Shown: in pieces, positions 23,620-32,355 of the stretch
Numbering within the stretch: the stretch's first letter is position 1
Layout: each line of letters starts with the position of its first letter
NCBI GenBank assembly: GCA_017462915.1
Contig: JAFTQG010000013.1
Location: forward strand, 1-64,000
Direction of reading: 5' to 3'
DNA length: 64,000 bases
DNA from: Prevotella sp.
GTDB taxonomy: Bacteria; Bacteroidota; Bacteroidia; Bacteroidales; Bacteroidaceae
Notes under the pieces: generated by a model
The model's input: only the letters and a program-made list of their open reading frames with translations
Told to the model about the DNA's origin: nothing
The model's database searches: none
Made by a program: the position numbers and the translations under genes

Positions 23620-26600
23620 ATGACTGTAAAACTATTCCGTATTGTGTTCACAGCCCTGTTCACGTGCATCGTGACATCGCTCTCAGCACAGACCATTACA
23701 GGTAATGTGAAGGACTCCAGCGGAGAGCCGATACTCGGCGCGACCATCATGGAGACCGGCACGAAGAATGGTACCGTTACCGACATCGACGGTAACTTCA
23801 CCATCAAGTTACAGTCTGCAGGCAACCTCAATGTATCTTACATCGGCATGAAGCCGCAGGTTGTCAAGACAGCAGGCAAGACCACTATCAACGTGACTCT
23901 ACAGGACGACAACACCACCCTCAACGAGATCGTGGTAGTCGGCTACGGCACAATGAAGAAATCAGACCTCACAGGCTCCGTCAGCTCCGTGGGCACAGAG
24001 AAACTCAACGAGAAAGGTGCTCCAGGTCTTATGGAGAGCCTTCAGGGTGCTACTCCTGGTGTCAACATCACTACAAACACCGGACGTACCGGCGGTGGAT
24101 ACAACATTGAAATTCGCGGCAAGTCTTCCATCAACTCCAACACCACCCCCCTCTTTGTTGTTGACGGCGTGATGTGTGATGATATCGACTGGCTCAACCC
24201 ACAGGACATCGACCGCATCGACGTCCTCAAGGACGCATCGTCTACAGCCATTTACGGTTCCCGCGCGACAGCAGGTGTTGTCATGGTGACTACAAAGGGC
24301 TCGCTCAACATCAAGAAGCAGGAGAAAGCGACAATCTCTTACGATGGATACTACGGATGGACAAAAGCTGTACGCATGCCTGATTTTATGGACGGACAGA
24401 GTTTCTACAACTACCGCTTCATGAAGTTCCTTGGATATGGTTCTACAGAAGGTGCCATGCTCAATATGGCACGTCCTACATACAAGATGGATCTCGAGAC
24501 TATGCAGCAAGGACTTCTCTATGACGGAGAAAAATACGTAATGAAGGAGATGCTTGCAAACGGAACAACCTATGACTGGCCAAGCCTTGTCACCACTGAT
24601 GGTTCACAGCAGAATCACTATCTTGCTGTAAGCGGCTCCTCAGAAAAGATAAACTACCATGCTGGTGTAGGTTACAACCAAGTCAACGGCATCTATGAAG
24701 CCGACAAGCAGAGACGCGTCAATTTCAAGGGATCTCTTGACGCGAAAGTCAGCAAGCTCATCTCCATCGGCTTCAACTTCAACATGGCACGTCAGGAGAA
24801 CGAGTATGCCAACGATGACGCCGTACAGGATGCATACCGCATGAACCCTTACATGATTCCTTACTATCTCAAGGATCAGTACGACAAAGACGGCGCATGG
24901 CACTTGGCAGGAGAAATGGCAAACTTCCCTGGTAACTCAAATACACTGGGCACAACAGCGACAGGTATGCAGTTCACTGATGCATTCAACCCTATGATGC
25001 AGTTCATGAACACGACAAAACAGCGCGAGACATGGCGAATACTCGGCAATGTATACTTGAAGTTCGATTTCACAAAGGATCTCTCGTTCAAGACATCATT
25101 CTCGCCAAACTACAATTACTATCGCGAAGGATACTACAAAGGCTATGAGGACCCATCCAATCCTGGACATACATTCGATGTCACATCAAGCTCACCATAT
25201 ATCCAGCAGCCTATTAATGACGCATATACTTGGAGTGAAGCATACTACCTGACACACAGAGATTTCCAGTGGACATGGGATAATATTATCAACTACAACA
25301 AAACATTCGGCAAGCACTCCATAGGCGCAATGGGTCTCATCTCTCTCGAAAGCAGAAACTATGAGACAGCTCGCTGGGCAGGAACGAACACCTCTCTGAT
25401 AGGTTCTGACTGGTATGCTATGCAGAACCTTACACATAATGCTTCTGATTCATACACGAGATACAGAGAAAGCAGTATGATGTCATACGCACTCCGTGCA
25501 AACTACGGGTTTATGGACAGATATCTCCTCACAGCGACAATACGTTGGGATGGTTCCTCAAAATTCGCCGACGGACATAAATGGGGCTCATTCCCATCAG
25601 TAGCTGCAGCATGGCGCATCTCTGAGGAGAATTTCATGAAGAAGATTGACTGGGTATCCAATCTCAAGTTGCGTGTTGCATACGGTGTGACAGGTAACAA
25701 TTCCGGCATCGGAGAATATGCCACATGGACAACTCCATCACGCTATGGCATCTACCCGGGAATGACAACAGGCTTCGTACCTGCTGGTGTTGTGGACACT
25801 AACCTGCAGTGGGAGACATCAAAAGAATTCAACATCGGTATTGACTTCGGCTTCCTCCGCAACCGCATTTCCGGTAGCATAGACTGGTATACCAAGACAT
25901 CTGACGACCTCCTTCAGGAAGTAACCCTTCCACTTGAGGCAGGCCTTGATGACAATGGTAACCCTATCAAGCTCACGACCAATGTCGGTAGCGTACGTAA
26001 CACAGGTATTGAAGTAGCGCTCACTGGTGTCGTCATAGACACAAAGGACTGGAACTGGACAGTTTCCACAAACTTCTCAATGAACAAGAACAAGGTGCTT
26101 GAAATCAACGGTACCGGCGAAGCATATTACGGAAGTAGCAGCACAAAATCATTGGTTGAGGATACATACTTCGTCGGACATAGCTTCAACGACCTTTACG
26201 GATACAAATATGACGGTGTAGTTTCTGACCGTATGATGACCGTACCTGACAATCAAGCTGCCATAAAGAATGGCTTCACACCTGGCGAGCAGGTTGCAGA
26301 GTACGACTACTACTACAAAGTATATGGTATAGGTGAAGGCCTGCCTAAGATTGCAGACACAGACGGCAACGGAACCATTGATGAAAAAGACCGTCAATTC
26401 TTCCGTGGTGCCCCGAAATTCACGGGAACTTTCACTTCCAACCTTTCATACAAGAACTGGGATTTCGGCTTCAGCATATATGCAAAGCTCGGACAGTATG
26501 TATATTCTTCATTCATGGAGGAATACACACGCTTCTCAGACCGTGGCAGACAGCATCTCAATGTCGACTTCTATATACCTGCAGGCGCACTTGTTGACTG

Positions 26601-26973
26601 CGACGGCATGAACCCTGACGGTACATACATCAACCCTGTATATCAGGAGACGACACACTACGGAGAATACCCGTTCCCTAACAACGCCGCAGCCGCTTCC
26701 GGCCTCGGTCTACTCGGAACACAGTTCGATGAAGCAAGATGTATTCAGAAGGCCTCCTTCGCAAAGGTAAAGAACATAACATTGGGCTACACATTCCCTA
26801 AGAAGTGGCTTACCCCATGGCACTGCTCTTACCTCCGCCTCTACTTCACCGTTACAAACCCGTTCGTCTTCACGAACTATAAGGGCTTTGATCCAGAGTG
26901 GGCTTCTGCCGCCCGTAAGTCTGACGGTCCAAGCACCGTGACATACCAAGTTGGCGCAAGCATCAAGTTCTAA
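23620..26973 (+). CDS. SusC/RagA-family TonB-linked outer-membrane transporter
   Basis: A 1117-aa protein. After the signal peptide (IVTSLSAQ) comes the carboxypeptidase-regulatory-like domain (ITGNVKDSSGEPILGATIME, about residues 25-100). The SusC connector LNEIVVVGYGTMKKSDLTGS and the plug (ESLQGATPGVNITTNTGRTG, IDRIDVLKDASSTAIYGSRA) follow, then a 22-strand barrel ending VTYQVGASIKF. SusC proteins pull oligosaccharides or peptides through the outer membrane using TonB and are capped by SusD. The susD gene follows after 21 bp. No glycoside hydrolase or sigma/anti-sigma gene is near, so the substrate cannot be told from context. Confidence 0.96.
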   Translation: MTVKLFRIVFTALFTCIVTSLSAQTITGNVKDSSGEPILGATIMETGTKNGTVTDIDGNFTIKLQSAGNLNVSYIGMKPQVVKTAGKTTINVTLQDDNTTLNEIVVVGYGTMKKSDLTGSVSSVGTEKLNEKGAPGLMESLQGATPGVNITTNTGRTGGGYNIEIRGKSSINSNTTPLFVVDGVMCDDIDWLNPQDIDRIDVLKDASSTAIYGSRATAGVVMVTTKGSLNIKKQEKATISYDGYYGWTKAVRMPDFMDGQSFYNYRFMKFLGYGSTEGAMLNMARPTYKMDLETMQQGLLYDGEKYVMKEMLANGTTYDWPSLVTTDGSQQNHYLAVSGSSEKINYHAGVGYNQVNGIYEADKQRRVNFKGSLDAKVSKLISIGFNFNMARQENEYANDDAVQDAYRMNPYMIPYYLKDQYDKDGAWHLAGEMANFPGNSNTLGTTATGMQFTDAFNPMMQFMNTTKQRETWRILGNVYLKFDFTKDLSFKTSFSPNYNYYREGYYKGYEDPSNPGHTFDVTSSSPYIQQPINDAYTWSEAYYLTHRDFQWTWDNIINYNKTFGKHSIGAMGLISLESRNYETARWAGTNTSLIGSDWYAMQNLTHNASDSYTRYRESSMMSYALRANYGFMDRYLLTATIRWDGSSKFADGHKWGSFPSVAAAWRISEENFMKKIDWVSNLKLRVAYGVTGNNSGIGEYATWTTPSRYGIYPGMTTGFVPAGVVDTNLQWETSKEFNIGIDFGFLRNRISGSIDWYTKTSDDLLQEVTLPLEAGLDDNGNPIKLTTNVGSVRNTGIEVALTGVVIDTKDWNWTVSTNFSMNKNKVLEINGTGEAYYGSSSTKSLVEDTYFVGHSFNDLYGYKYDGVVSDRMMTVPDNQAAIKNGFTPGEQVAEYDYYYKVYGIGEGLPKIADTDGNGTIDEKDRQFFRGAPKFTGTFTSNLSYKNWDFGFSIYAKLGQYVYSSFMEEYTRFSDRGRQHLNVDFYIPAGALVDCDGMNPDGTYINPVYQETTHYGEYPFPNNAAAASGLGLLGTQFDEARCIQKASFAKVKNITLGYTFPKKWLTPWHCSYLRLYFTVTNPFVFTNYKGFDPEWASAARKSDGPSTVTYQVGASIKF

Positions 26974-26994
26974 CAACAAAACATAATACGCGAA

Positions 26995-28830
26995 ATGAAA
27001 AAGACCATATATATAAAAGCGATAGCCCTACTTCTTGCAGGCGGGACACTGACAGGTTGCAGCGATTTCCTCGAGCCTGAAAACAAGAGCTTGGGCGAAG
27101 GCAATGACGCCGACGGCTTCTTCTCCAACAACCCGGGGGCTCTGCTGACATCATCATACATCAACCTGAAGAAATTCAACAATCAGGCTGATATCACAGA
27201 TCAGGGCACAGACCTCTACATGAACACTCGTGGAGCCGATCCTGGAGCTTTCAACCAGTATGCATCCCTCAATGCAGAAAACACCACAGTTAGAAACTAT
27301 TATGTTAACTGTTACGGTACAATCAATACAGCTAATGGTGTCCTCCACTATACAGAAGGAAATGCAGGGCAAGAGAAGATGCGTCAGGAGGCTCGTTTCC
27401 TCCGTGCATACGCATATTACTGCTTGACACAGCAGTTTGGCGGAGTACCTTATATAACAGAGTACATACAAAGTGCAAACCGCAATTATCCTCGAACAGA
27501 CTTGGGTGCGCTGTATCAAGGTCTTGCAAACGACTTGGAAGACGTCTACAACAACTGTCAACTCGACGCAGCAGACTATACAAGCGGCAAACCGAGCAAG
27601 GAGGCCGTTGCAGCTCTGCTTGCCAAGATTTATCTCGCATGGGGTTGGGATCTTGACACACAACTTACAGATGCGGCAACAGGTACATATACAAAAACTT
27701 CAACAGAGCATTTCGCTCTTGCCGCACAGTGGGCAGAGAGAGCTATCAACGGAATTTCACTGACACAGTCGTTTGCAACGAAGTGGGCTCCGACAAACGA
27801 AAACAACAACGAGTTCATCTGGGGCATACCGTATGATGTCACTGTCATAGAAGATGCCCTTGAGAAAGAGTGCAACGCACAGGCTGGAACTTACGGAGGA
27901 TACTACGGCACAAACCAGAAAGGATGCAACTCACTCAACCAGCAGTCAGAGAAGTCCATGTATCTCTTTGAAGAGGGAGACACACGATATGAAGGAACCT
28001 TCATGACAACCTTCTATCAGGGCAACACTGACGATGACGCTTATTATGCACCATACAATACACCGGCAGCAGACCTTGACCAGCACAATGTAAGCCTCAA
28101 GTTCTTCCCTTACTGGGTAAGCGAGGAAGAAGCAGAAAGCTGGCTGGCAGCTCATCAGGCACAGTTGGTAAAGGGTTCATTCCCTAACACTGTGAAAGCC
28201 GCTATACTGACAGCTCCAAATGTAACTTTCTACACTATCGGCGCCAACGGTGCTGTCACAAGAAAGACATCACAGACCTTGGCTCAGTTCAACAGTCAGA
28301 CAGACAACGGTGTATGTGTCCGCAAGTTTGATGACCCTGTAAACAAAGCTAATTGCTTCCGTGACATCGTGCTCCTCAACCGTAGCGAGATTTATCTCGT
28401 TGCTGCAGAAGCAAACCTCATGGCAGACAACGCTACAGGCTTCTGGAAATATCTCAATGCTGTACGTCAGCGTGCTGGAGTTGCAACCTTGAACAGCATC
28501 AATGATTACAACCCTGCATATACCGTTCCGTCTACATTCGGAAACATAACACTGCTTGACCTGCTCCTTGACGAACGCGGACGTGAGTGCTATGCCGAAA
28601 AGACACGTTTTGCAGATCTCCGCCGTACAAAGCAGCTCGTACGCTACAATCTGGCTTTCAACAACTCTGTCTCTTCTATTGCCAGCATGACCGGTGCTGA
28701 CGGTGGAATAAAGTGGCTTCGCCCGATACCAAGCACAGAACTCAATAAAAACGACGGCATAAACGCCGTTGACCAGAATCCTGGCTACCGTAGTTCTGAC
28801 ACAGAGAATACAGAGGGCTCTCAGGAGTAA
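26995..28830 (+). CDS. SusD/RagB-family nutrient-binding lipoprotein
   Basis: A 611-aa protein with a lipobox at about Cys22 (GGTLTGCSDFLEPENKS). It has the SusD N-terminal helices (GQEKMRQEARFLRAYAYYCL, QQFGGVPYITEYI) and the RagB/SusD C-terminal part (RDIVLLNRSEIYLVAAEANL, LNAVRQRAGVATLN, LLDLLLDERGRECYAEKTRF, WLRPIPSTELNKN). It sits on the cell surface as the lid of the SusC pore. The start is 21 bp after susC and the stop 36 bp before the next lipoprotein gene, consistent with one operon. Confidence 0.96.
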   Translation: MKKTIYIKAIALLLAGGTLTGCSDFLEPENKSLGEGNDADGFFSNNPGALLTSSYINLKKFNNQADITDQGTDLYMNTRGADPGAFNQYASLNAENTTVRNYYVNCYGTINTANGVLHYTEGNAGQEKMRQEARFLRAYAYYCLTQQFGGVPYITEYIQSANRNYPRTDLGALYQGLANDLEDVYNNCQLDAADYTSGKPSKEAVAALLAKIYLAWGWDLDTQLTDAATGTYTKTSTEHFALAAQWAERAINGISLTQSFATKWAPTNENNNEFIWGIPYDVTVIEDALEKECNAQAGTYGGYYGTNQKGCNSLNQQSEKSMYLFEEGDTRYEGTFMTTFYQGNTDDDAYYAPYNTPAADLDQHNVSLKFFPYWVSEEEAESWLAAHQAQLVKGSFPNTVKAAILTAPNVTFYTIGANGAVTRKTSQTLAQFNSQTDNGVCVRKFDDPVNKANCFRDIVLLNRSEIYLVAAEANLMADNATGFWKYLNAVRQRAGVATLNSINDYNPAYTVPSTFGNITLLDLLLDERGRECYAEKTRFADLRRTKQLVRYNLAFNNSVSSIASMTGADGGIKWLRPIPSTELNKNDGINAVDQNPGYRSSDTENTEGSQE

Positions 28831-28866
28831 TAAAAATTGTATAAACGAATATTAAACCGCACGAAA

Positions 28867-29349
28867 ATGAAGAAAATATTATATGGAGTATTTGCCGCCT
28901 TGGCAGTATGCTTTTCATTCACATCTTGCGATGATGATGACTTCAGCGTAGATCATGGTACACACTCTGAACGCCCTGAAACAGTCGTTGCTGGTACATA
29001 CACAGGAAACTATGAAGTGTACAATGCTGACCGTGTGACACTGGAGAACACATATCCTGCAACAGCGACAATCACTCCTGGCACGACAGAATACAGCATC
29101 AGACTGGAATCATCATGTTCTGAGACTTCAATAAACGGTGCAGAGGAGAAACCTCTCAACTGTGCATGGGCAAACGATGAAATCAGATTCTGGGGTTCTA
29201 CAGCACCAGGAACCACAGCAGGATATCTTAATTCTGCCAACCTGAACGGCAGCTATGTAAACGGTACTGTAACTTTCCGTTTCTCAAAATCGATACGCTC
29301 AGGCCGTGTGACTGTAACCAAGTTCTATGTCTTTACAGGAACAAAATAG
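28867..29349 (+). CDS. Small surface lipoprotein of the susCD operon
   Basis: The protein is 160 aa from the ATG at 28867 (MKKILYGVFAALAVCFSFTS then Cys21); an earlier in-frame ATG at 28837 adds a short unsupported extension. Cys21 is followed by DDDD, an acidic stretch like the surface-export signals of Bacteroidetes lipoproteins. The mature part is beta-rich (VVAGTYTGNYEVYNADRVTL, TATITPGTTEYSIRLES, TVTFRFSKSIRSGRVTVTKF), perhaps a calycin/lipocalin-like barrel. It takes the SusE-like position after susD, so a ligand-binding role is likely but unproven. Confidence 0.8.
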   Translation: MKKILYGVFAALAVCFSFTSCDDDDFSVDHGTHSERPETVVAGTYTGNYEVYNADRVTLENTYPATATITPGTTEYSIRLESSCSETSINGAEEKPLNCAWANDEIRFWGSTAPGTTAGYLNSANLNGSYVNGTVTFRFSKSIRSGRVTVTKFYVFTGTK

Positions 29350-29364
29350 AATATCACTCATAAT

Positions 29365-29406
29365 TCCACGGAGAGAAGTCACGGCAACGTGCTCCTCTCT
29401 CGTGGA
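29365..29406 (+). terminator. Hairpin after the susCD lipoprotein gene
   Basis: TCCACGGAGAG and CTCTCTCGTGGA pair with an inner CACG-GCAA-CGTG stem, an imperfect 42-nt hairpin. No T-run follows directly; T-rich sequence comes 24 bp later. It may be a terminator or an mRNA-stabilising processing hairpin. Confidence 0.5.
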
Positions 29407-29464
29407 ACGAGTAAACCAAAAACCAATTTTATTTTTTTTATTAAACACTTAAAAACAAAGCATT

Positions 29465-30421
29465 ATGAAAAAAATGTTTACTTTTGCTGCCATGGCAGCT
29501 ATCGCATTGTCAGCTTCTGCACAGACAGAAAGCGCATTCGTTGACGCAGTAGGTCTTCTTGGCGCAGATGCTGCGACAACAGCTGCATCTGTAACTGCAG
29601 GAACAGAAGTATGTAAGTCTGAGAATGTAGTTATGACAGCCGCTTTTGACGACACTTATAAAGTTGTTGAAATGACAGGAGCAGATGATCCATCAAACCA
29701 AATTACTATTGACGGTGTCACATACAATATGCCCACTGGTATTCAGGGACAGACAAACCCGAAAGTCAACAATATAGCAGACAAGGGTACAGGTCTTGCT
29801 GGTGCAGTCTTCAAATTCGAGGTTAAGGCTGACGGTGTTCTCTATGTATTTGGCAAACTGACAGGAAATAAGCAATATTGGGCATGGGAAGGCGATGTTG
29901 AGAATGGTACGGCAGAAGTGGTAGGCTATACGCTTCAGGGATCGCTCATTGGTAGTGCCGACAAACCTGAGATCATAGGGAAATCCGTTAAGTACACTCT
30001 TCCTGGTGACGAAATGAACTGGTATGCGGTTGGTAATGGCTATGACAATGGCAAGGTTCTCGCTGATGCTTCTTGGTGTACAGAAGTTTACGCAGGTCTT
30101 CCTGGATGGGGTGACGCCAATGCAACAAATACATGGGGTACAATCTGGCCATTAGGCAATGCTCTTGGTGTTATAGCATTCCCTGTATATGCTGAAGTAG
30201 GAAAGTACTATGTACACGCTACAGGTTCAAAGGTTACATCTAACGGCTTCGTATTCGTTAAGGGTGCAACTACAATAAGCGATGTAACATATTCAAAAGG
30301 TGAGAGCACAGGCATTGCAAACATCAATGCAGAGAACGTAAAGGCTGCTCCTGTTAAGGTCATCAAGAACGGTCAGATCATGATCGGTGACTTCAACATC
30401 GCAGGTCAGCGCGTAAAGTAA
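29465..30421 (+). CDS. Secreted protein of unknown function, possible type IX substrate
   Basis: A 318-aa protein with a signal peptide (MKKMFTFAAMAAIALSASAQ). The body is beta-rich with many Trp/Tyr/Gly (GVLYVFGKLTGNKQYWAWEG, WCTEVYAGLPGWGD), like a jelly-roll carbohydrate-associated domain. The last 40 residues form a separate tail (STGIANINAENVKAAPVKVI then KNGQIMIGDFNIAGQRVK). The IKNG-QI-I-----AGQ-VK pattern resembles short C-terminal tails of Prevotella exported proteins and may be a type IX sorting signal; this is inference. It follows the susCD operon and has its own strong terminator. Confidence 0.78.
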   Translation: MKKMFTFAAMAAIALSASAQTESAFVDAVGLLGADAATTAASVTAGTEVCKSENVVMTAAFDDTYKVVEMTGADDPSNQITIDGVTYNMPTGIQGQTNPKVNNIADKGTGLAGAVFKFEVKADGVLYVFGKLTGNKQYWAWEGDVENGTAEVVGYTLQGSLIGSADKPEIIGKSVKYTLPGDEMNWYAVGNGYDNGKVLADASWCTEVYAGLPGWGDANATNTWGTIWPLGNALGVIAFPVYAEVGKYYVHATGSKVTSNGFVFVKGATTISDVTYSKGESTGIANINAENVKAAPVKVIKNGQIMIGDFNIAGQRVK

Positions 30422-30476
30422 GTTTCAACACAGACTTGCAGAAAGACGAATAAAGAATAATCCATTCGCCATATAT

Positions 30477-30518
30477 AATATGGAGAAGCCATTACGGCTT
30501 CTCCATATTTTCTTTTTA
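30477..30518 (+). terminator. Terminator of the secreted-protein gene
   Basis: AATATGGAGAAGCC and GGCTTCTCCATATT form a perfect 14-bp stem with a 5-nt loop (ATTAC), followed by TTCTTTTTAT. Confidence 0.92.
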
Positions 30519-30697
30519 TATAGACCTGAGACACCTTCCTGTGACGATTGTCAACTGCAACAGCCTAAAAAGAAAACATTTCTGTCCGCTAAACATGCAG
30601 AACTTCCTGTCTTGATATGATTTAGTGATTGACAAGCCCATGATATTGCTGTTCACTGTCTGCCAAAACCTGAGATGGCTTCTTGGTAGACACGGTG

Positions 30698-30985
30698 CGC
30701 TCTGAAAGAGCAGCAAGCACAAAGCCCAGGGCAGAGCGCAGCGACACCTTGAGTGGTGTTAGATAATAAAAAACATATTTGGCGCGCTGAAAGTGCAAAA
30801 GCGTTTCATAGTCGTTTGGTTGTTTAGCCGTTTATGGTTCCTCGCAAAACCGTATAATCTCATAGCCATCAAACCATATCCATTACGCTTTTGCGCTTTC
30901 AGCGCGCCTACATATATATCATTGATTTCCCGGGGTGTCGCTACGCTCTGCCCCGGGCTTTGCGCTCATTGGACTTTCAGTCCGC
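30698..30985. repeat. REPIN-like inverted pair of complex repeats
   Basis: Two roughly 110-bp arms lie in inverted orientation. Inner arms: GGCGCGCTGAAAGTGCAAAA (30781 on) against its near complement ending 30908 (TTTTGCGCTTTCAGCGCGCC). Middle arms: AAAGCCCAGGGCAGAGCGCA (30721 on) against the complement at 30934-30961 (GGTGTCGCTACGCTCTGCCC). Outer arms each hold a CTGAAAG-type hairpin (GGACTTTCAGTCC at 30971-30983). The centre (about 30810-30884) has CGTTTGGTTGTTTAGCC- and AACC-type bases. It is non-coding. The rest of the gap from 30519 to 31554 holds only the repeats and promoter listed. Confidence 0.75.
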
Positions 30986-31206
30986 TGAAATGCTGTGGAC
31001 AATCTTGTTTTTAGCGGACACCTATTTATAATATATAGTGTCTGCCAACACTGCCGGGACTGTTGCGTATGTGGGGTGTGAGGATGGTGGATATGCTCCT
31101 GCATATTATTTGGTTTTGAGGCTGTAACTGTCTGTATGCGTTGTGATTGCGTTTGTTTTGACATATAAACAAGACCATCCTCGTCATGTCTCATATTGAC
31201 AATAAA

Positions 31207-31290
31207 GATTAAAGGTGACCTTTTGCTATGCGAAAGGTCACCTTTAATCGTGTAAAGTGTCACCCTTTACGGTGTAAAAGGTCACCCTCT
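31207..31290. repeat. AAAGGTGACC/GGTCACCTTT palindromic repeat cluster
   Basis: Arms 31207-31224 (GATTAAAGGTGACCTTTT) and 31232-31249 (GAAAGGTCACCTTTAATC) pair at 17 of 18 positions. Further copies GTGTCACCCTTTAC and AAAAGGTCACCC follow to 31290. Same family as 5008-5056 and 41845-41935. Confidence 0.75.
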
Positions 31291-31488
31291 GTTTTGTTGC
31301 CGCATAGCTTTTCCTTTCAATGTCATTACCGTTGCCTGCTGAAGGATGGGGCAAGACAAAGAAACCGGATACTATCTTTTCCGCGGAGATTGGCTAAATG
31401 TCATTGTAACAGTGCTTTTGCTTTAGGAGAAACATTTCCTGTAAGAATGTTAAAAGTATGTGTATATTATGGAAAAATAGCAGAAATG

Positions 31489-31520
31489 TTTGTTTGTTTA
31501 TAACTTTTTCGTTACCTTTG
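31489..31520 (+). promoter_or_regulatory. Promoter of the hicA/hicB pair
   Basis: TTTG at 31489-31492 and TACCTTTG at 31513-31520 are 20 bp apart. The predicted start near 31527 gives a 28-nt leader before the hicA ATG. Confidence 0.75.
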
Positions 31521-31554
31521 CGTCGGCGATTCAGCCAAAGAGTTCTTAAATGTC

Positions 31555-31737
31555 ATGAAGACATCCGAGTTATTGAAGAGTCTTAGAGATGCCGGGTGCG
31601 TCTTGGCTCGACACGGAAGTGGACACGACAAATGGATTAATCCCAAGACAGGAAAGTCTGTTTTTGTGCCAAGACACGCGGGCGAGGTCAGTAAAGGACT
31701 TGCGCTTAGGATCCTGAAAGAGATGGCTGGGGAATAG
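31555..31737 (+). CDS. hicA: HicA-family toxin (mRNA interferase)
   Basis: A 60-aa protein of the usual HicA size. It has the double-stranded-RNA-binding-like fold signature: KTSELLKSLRDAGCVLARHG, then SGHDKWINPKTGKSVFVPRH with the catalytic-type His in the GSGHDKW block, and AGEVSKGLALRILKEM at the end. HicA enzymes cut mRNA and are neutralised by HicB. The toxin gene comes first, 89 bp before hicB, which is the common HicAB order. Confidence 0.9.
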   Translation: MKTSELLKSLRDAGCVLARHGSGHDKWINPKTGKSVFVPRHAGEVSKGLALRILKEMAGE

Positions 31738-31778
31738 TCCCAGCCACTTTCAGAGGACGTGGTGATAAGGGTGTTACA

Positions 31779-31788
31779 GTAATATTAC
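31779..31788. promoter_or_regulatory. Palindrome between hicA and hicB
   Basis: GTAATATTAC is a perfect 10-bp palindrome within TTACAGTAATATTACAG. It lies in the 89-bp gap before hicB, whose product has a helix-turn-helix, so it is a candidate autoregulatory operator or a second promoter region for the antitoxin. Confidence 0.4.
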
Positions 31789-31826
31789 AGAACTCTTTTT
31801 CTTATGACTATAATGAATATTCAGAT

Positions 31827-32231
31827 ATGGAGAAAGTATTGGTTACAGTTTCCCAAGCTCCTGACGGCAGCTTCTGGTGTCATGCGGAGCAAGATGTCTA
31901 CGGCAGTGGACTGAACGGTGCAGGTGCATCGGTCAAGGATGCCAAAGCCGATTTGATGGCGTGTCTGGAAGAGGCTAAGGCGGATTATGTGGAGAACGGC
32001 GGTGTTGTCTATGATGTGGATTTCAGTTACCAGTATGACTTGCAGTCGTTCTTTGAGTATTTCTCTTTCCTTAATGTTACGGACATCGCCAGACGTGCAG
32101 GTATCAATCCGTCGCTGATGCGTCAATATGCAAGTGGCATAAAGAATGCCGGCGAAAGGACATACGCCCGTTTGTCCGCCTGCATGGATAGTCTGACAAA
32201 AGAATTGCAAGCCGCGTCATTCCGTTTATGA
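31827..32231 (+). CDS. hicB: HicB-family antitoxin
   Basis: A 134-aa protein. Residues 1-50 match the partial RNase H-like HicB fold (VTVSQAPDGSFWCHAEQDV, GASVKDAKADLMACLEEAKA). Residues 75-130 hold a helix-turn-helix (NVTDIARRAGINPSLMRQYA, GIKNAGERTYARLSACMDSL), which in this family binds the operon operator. The protein should bind HicA and repress the operon together with it. Slightly divergent regulatory spacing (89 bp) separates it from hicA. Confidence 0.88.
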   Translation: MEKVLVTVSQAPDGSFWCHAEQDVYGSGLNGAGASVKDAKADLMACLEEAKADYVENGGVVYDVDFSYQYDLQSFFEYFSFLNVTDIARRAGINPSLMRQYASGIKNAGERTYARLSACMDSLTKELQAASFRL

Positions 32232-32355
32232 CAATGCGGTGTTTTCATAATTAAGAACTCAAATGAAAAATGCCCTGATGCGTGAGCACCGGGGCATTTG
32301 CTGTTCATGTAAGGCAGGCGTCAAGCCGGCTGTTCTCCCGTGTCTGTTCCTGGGT

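Noticed and set aside
30793-31014. 73-aa plus-strand ORF
   Set aside because: It is made entirely of the right arm and centre of the REPIN-like repeat.
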